Shown: piece after piece, positions 61,701 to 64,000 of the stretch | Layout of the letters: every line of letters begins with the position of its first letter | How positions within the stretch are numbered: position 1 is the first letter of the stretch | NCBI RefSeq assembly: GCF_001949145.1 | Contig: NW_019091366.1 | Location: 2,489,006 to 2,553,005, forward strand | DNA from: Acanthaster planci | Taxonomy: Eukaryota; Echinodermata; Asteroidea; Valvatida; Acanthasteridae | Reading direction: 5' to 3' | Length of the DNA: 64,000 nt | Notes under the pieces: generated by a model | The model's database searches: none | Told to the model about the DNA's origin: nothing | The model's input: only the letters and a program-made list of their open reading frames with translations | Made by a program: the position numbers and the translations under genes

Positions 61701-63907
61701 GGGTCAGTACCCCGTCCCAAATCTGATAAAAGTCCCCTGTCGGTCCCTAGAGGACCTTCGCATCTCATCCCCGACTCTCTGCGCCTGAAACTTGAGCAGA
61801 AATTTGACCACTTTGCGCGGTGTATGAAAGCCTTTCAATTGCCGTGGCCACGAGAAATTAACGGCAAATTGTGGCTTTCAACGGGCGACCATTAATATCC
61901 ACGGATTATGGGGAAGAATTTTTAGCGGTTTAACAAGCGGACAGCCAAGAATGCAGCCCTGGTAGTCACAAAGTGAAAAGTTTCAGAATGAAACATAAAA
62001 CCTGACAGGCTATTGAGATGTCAAAATTAATGTGCAGGAGGAATACAGTGTAGATGACTAGACTTGCAATCTCAGCATCACTTTCAAATAGCAGATGATG
62101 GTCTGCACTTATCTGGTTCCACAGAAGCAAACAAAAAAATATTCAAAGCATGAGCAGATTTCACTACAATGCATGTGCAAACTAGTCAACTTATGTTCTA
62201 CCTCAAAAAACAGCATTTTCCCACACTATTTTGTTGTTAATTTCAATAAATTTAATTCAGAATTCTCTTCTTACAGCAGATGATCATGGGTAAAGAAAAT
62301 GCCTGTAAGTTATTCAACTCCACAGGTAATGTCATTCTGATTTCTTTGGTGTCAATTACTTTGTTATTATTTCAGAAGATGCTTGTCAAGAGCAGCTTTC
62401 AAGTCAGTTTACATTACCCTTCTCTCTCTGCCTAATCAGAAATGGTATCAACTACTCTAGTCTAGCACTTGACGGACCATCTCACTAATGCAGCAAGTAG
62501 GCCTAATGACAATAGCCTAGACTAGCAACACACAGTATCCATCAAGCACACACTCCCAGCAAAGATCGGAACAACCCCTTGAGACTAACCAAATGACTAG
62601 TTTTTTTCATCATCAACCATCTAGCTTCCTCAAGAATCAGCCCGGACAATCATCAGCATGCAGTCCATCAATAACGTGACTCCCCACCATTACATCCGAT
62701 AAATCTTTTAATTTCACAACCATTACACTTGATTTCCACAGCAGATCAAGTACTTGGCCAATGCTGATTTCATGGGGAGCAACGGGGCATGGCTGGCAAG
62801 ACCAAGAGGTACTCAAGGAGCAGTAAAATGCTTTAGAAGGGAGCCATGAAGGGAAGAAGGCATTCCCCAGAGAGGAAGACCTTACTTGTAGGATTAATGA
62901 CAACACTATGTCCAACAACTTGAAAATATGTAAAAGGTAGTAATGATTAGAAAAAATAACATAAACAGATATCTCAAAAAAGGAAAAAGTAAAATCATTT
63001 CAGTAATTAATGTAGAATAGGATGGGTTCCTTTTAATTTGCTTGTATGATTAATCCCAATAATTGTTGGTCATTCTTCAGCCCCTAAAGTTGAAGTCCCA
63101 GCTGGATTCAGATAAGCATCAGGCCTGACAAGCCCAAGACCCTAGAGGGCTCCCTTCACCAACCACTGCTGAATAATTCTCAACAATCAGCAAGCAGCTA
63201 GAGTCCAGCTAATCTTACTGCCGTTTCCCCCAGCCTCTTTGGGACCAAACCTGCTGGTGGCTTATCCTGGGATTAGGGAGGGGATTGGCAGTAGATTTGA
63301 TGAAGGAGACTGATCGGCCGACGACAGCCTGACTTCTTTAGTTCTTTGACCCCCCCTTCCACCGGTATGAAGGTATCACAATGATAGATGCCAAAGACCA
63401 CATAATTCTACCGAGACATTTACAGAGTCAGTGCCCTCTAAAGACTGAAATCGAATCGCCCCGTCGAAATGGATTTAGTCAGCATCAATATTGGACCATC
63501 ATCTATTTTCATAAGCAATAAATATTGGCTCACTTTTTACTGAAATCACTCCAGCATGCATTACGACACAAAGAACAAGACTACTGTAGGAAAAGAAAAA
63601 ATGGTCTCCTTGAGTAAACGTAAGACAACATTAAGGGAACGATATAATACAAGGAGACACAGTATGTCCCTGGATGACATTTATCAAATAACCTATAAAA
63701 GATGTATTTGCACATGTCTCACTCATGTAGATTAAAACGAGTCCTTAATACCTGTACTGCATTCAATTTACACATTCCGGTCACTCAATCAAGCACTCCT
63801 AATGAATTTAAAAGGGAATTAAACCCTCCTTCATGAATTAAACATTTTACATTTGCTAAATTAAAGTCTAGATTCAGTGGATGATTTGCATAGTGCAGTC
63901 CCGGGGC
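55736..63907. other. Probable long EBF intron, no exon recognised
   Basis: The EBF exon before 55735 should encode the CC-rich zinc knuckle and end in VIID; I found no such sequence on the minus strand here, so the intron exceeds 8 kb. It contains a diverged repeat at 56650-56765 and a 29-bp tandem duplication (TTGCAGATAAATTTG.ATTTG...) at about 58973-59031. A minus-strand open frame at 62637-62918 has no recognisable features. Confidence 0.6.
56650..56765. repeat. Interspersed repeat related to 4530-4640
   Basis: Shares GGCTATGGCTAG, AGTAGCTAGTGGC, CATAGACTTGTAACT and TTTAATTCAGACTCAAC-like blocks with the POLL-intron copy. Confidence 0.45.
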
Positions 63908-64000
63908 TTAGCGTTTGGGACGTGTGACGGGCGAAGCAGGCATGGTGCGAGGATCAGCGTGCACCATCAACATGCCCATACTGACATGACACAGCCAATC
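63908..64000 (-). CDS. Open frame at the right edge, possible last exon of an unknown gene
   Basis: From the window edge the minus strand is open for 30 codons (DWLCHVSMGMLMVHADPRTM then PASPVTRPKR) and stops at TAA 63910-63908. It is more GC-rich than its surroundings. I do not recognise it. It may be the C-terminus of a gene nested in the EBF intron, or chance. Confidence 0.2.
   Translation of the reverse strand, partial: DWLCHVSMGMLMVHADPRTMPASPVTRPKR

Noticed and set aside
62637-62918. 93-codon minus-strand open frame
   Set aside because: No recognisable motif, composition like its surroundings, and no exon signals that fit EBF.

Overview
The window is animal nuclear DNA: three split genes with GT/AG introns, abundant transposon debris, and an 868 bp assembly gap. 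The genes look like DNA polymerase lambda (POLL, minus strand, partial), the chaperonin subunit CCT eta (CCT7, plus strand, apparently complete) and a Collier/Olf/EBF transcription factor (EBF/COE, minus strand, 3' part only). The proteins are very close to bilaterian animal versions. The EBF copy has a single helix 2, where vertebrate EBFs have two copies, so I read this as an invertebrate. Base composition and the style of introns and MITEs would suit a marine deuterostome, but the species cannot be fixed from this sequence.

Layout. 1-2.7 kb: nothing recognised. 2.7-3.5 kb: dead non-LTR retrotransposon. 3.6-7.1 kb: six exons of POLL on the minus strand (BRCT, linker, 8-kDa lyase domain, start of the palm with the first two catalytic aspartates); the last part of the gene is off the left edge. 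7.1-9.7 kb: divergent spacer between POLL and CCT7 holding a 734 bp foldback element. 9.7-31.5 kb: CCT7, eleven coding exons whose phases all join, giving about 548 residues; its introns hold a Tc1-like transposon with long inverted repeats, a non-LTR fragment, several TTAA-flanked foldback MITEs, a diverged repeat present in two introns, and the gap at 15898-16765. 31.5-42.1 kb: CCT7 3' UTR, then a spacer with two 120 bp MITEs and a short duplicated segment. 42.1-55.7 kb: eight EBF exons on the minus strand, including a proposed final exon with an unusual C-terminus. 55.7-64 kb: probably a long EBF intron without recognisable exons; a short open frame touches the right edge.

POLL and CCT7 are head to head; CCT7 and EBF are tail to tail. 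The three genes have unrelated jobs (DNA gap repair, cytosolic protein folding, developmental transcription), and nothing suggests a functional cluster. The points most worth checking are an in-frame TGA just before the first POLL splice donor, the novel EBF C-terminus, the repeat shared by two CCT7 introns, and the TTAA foldback family.
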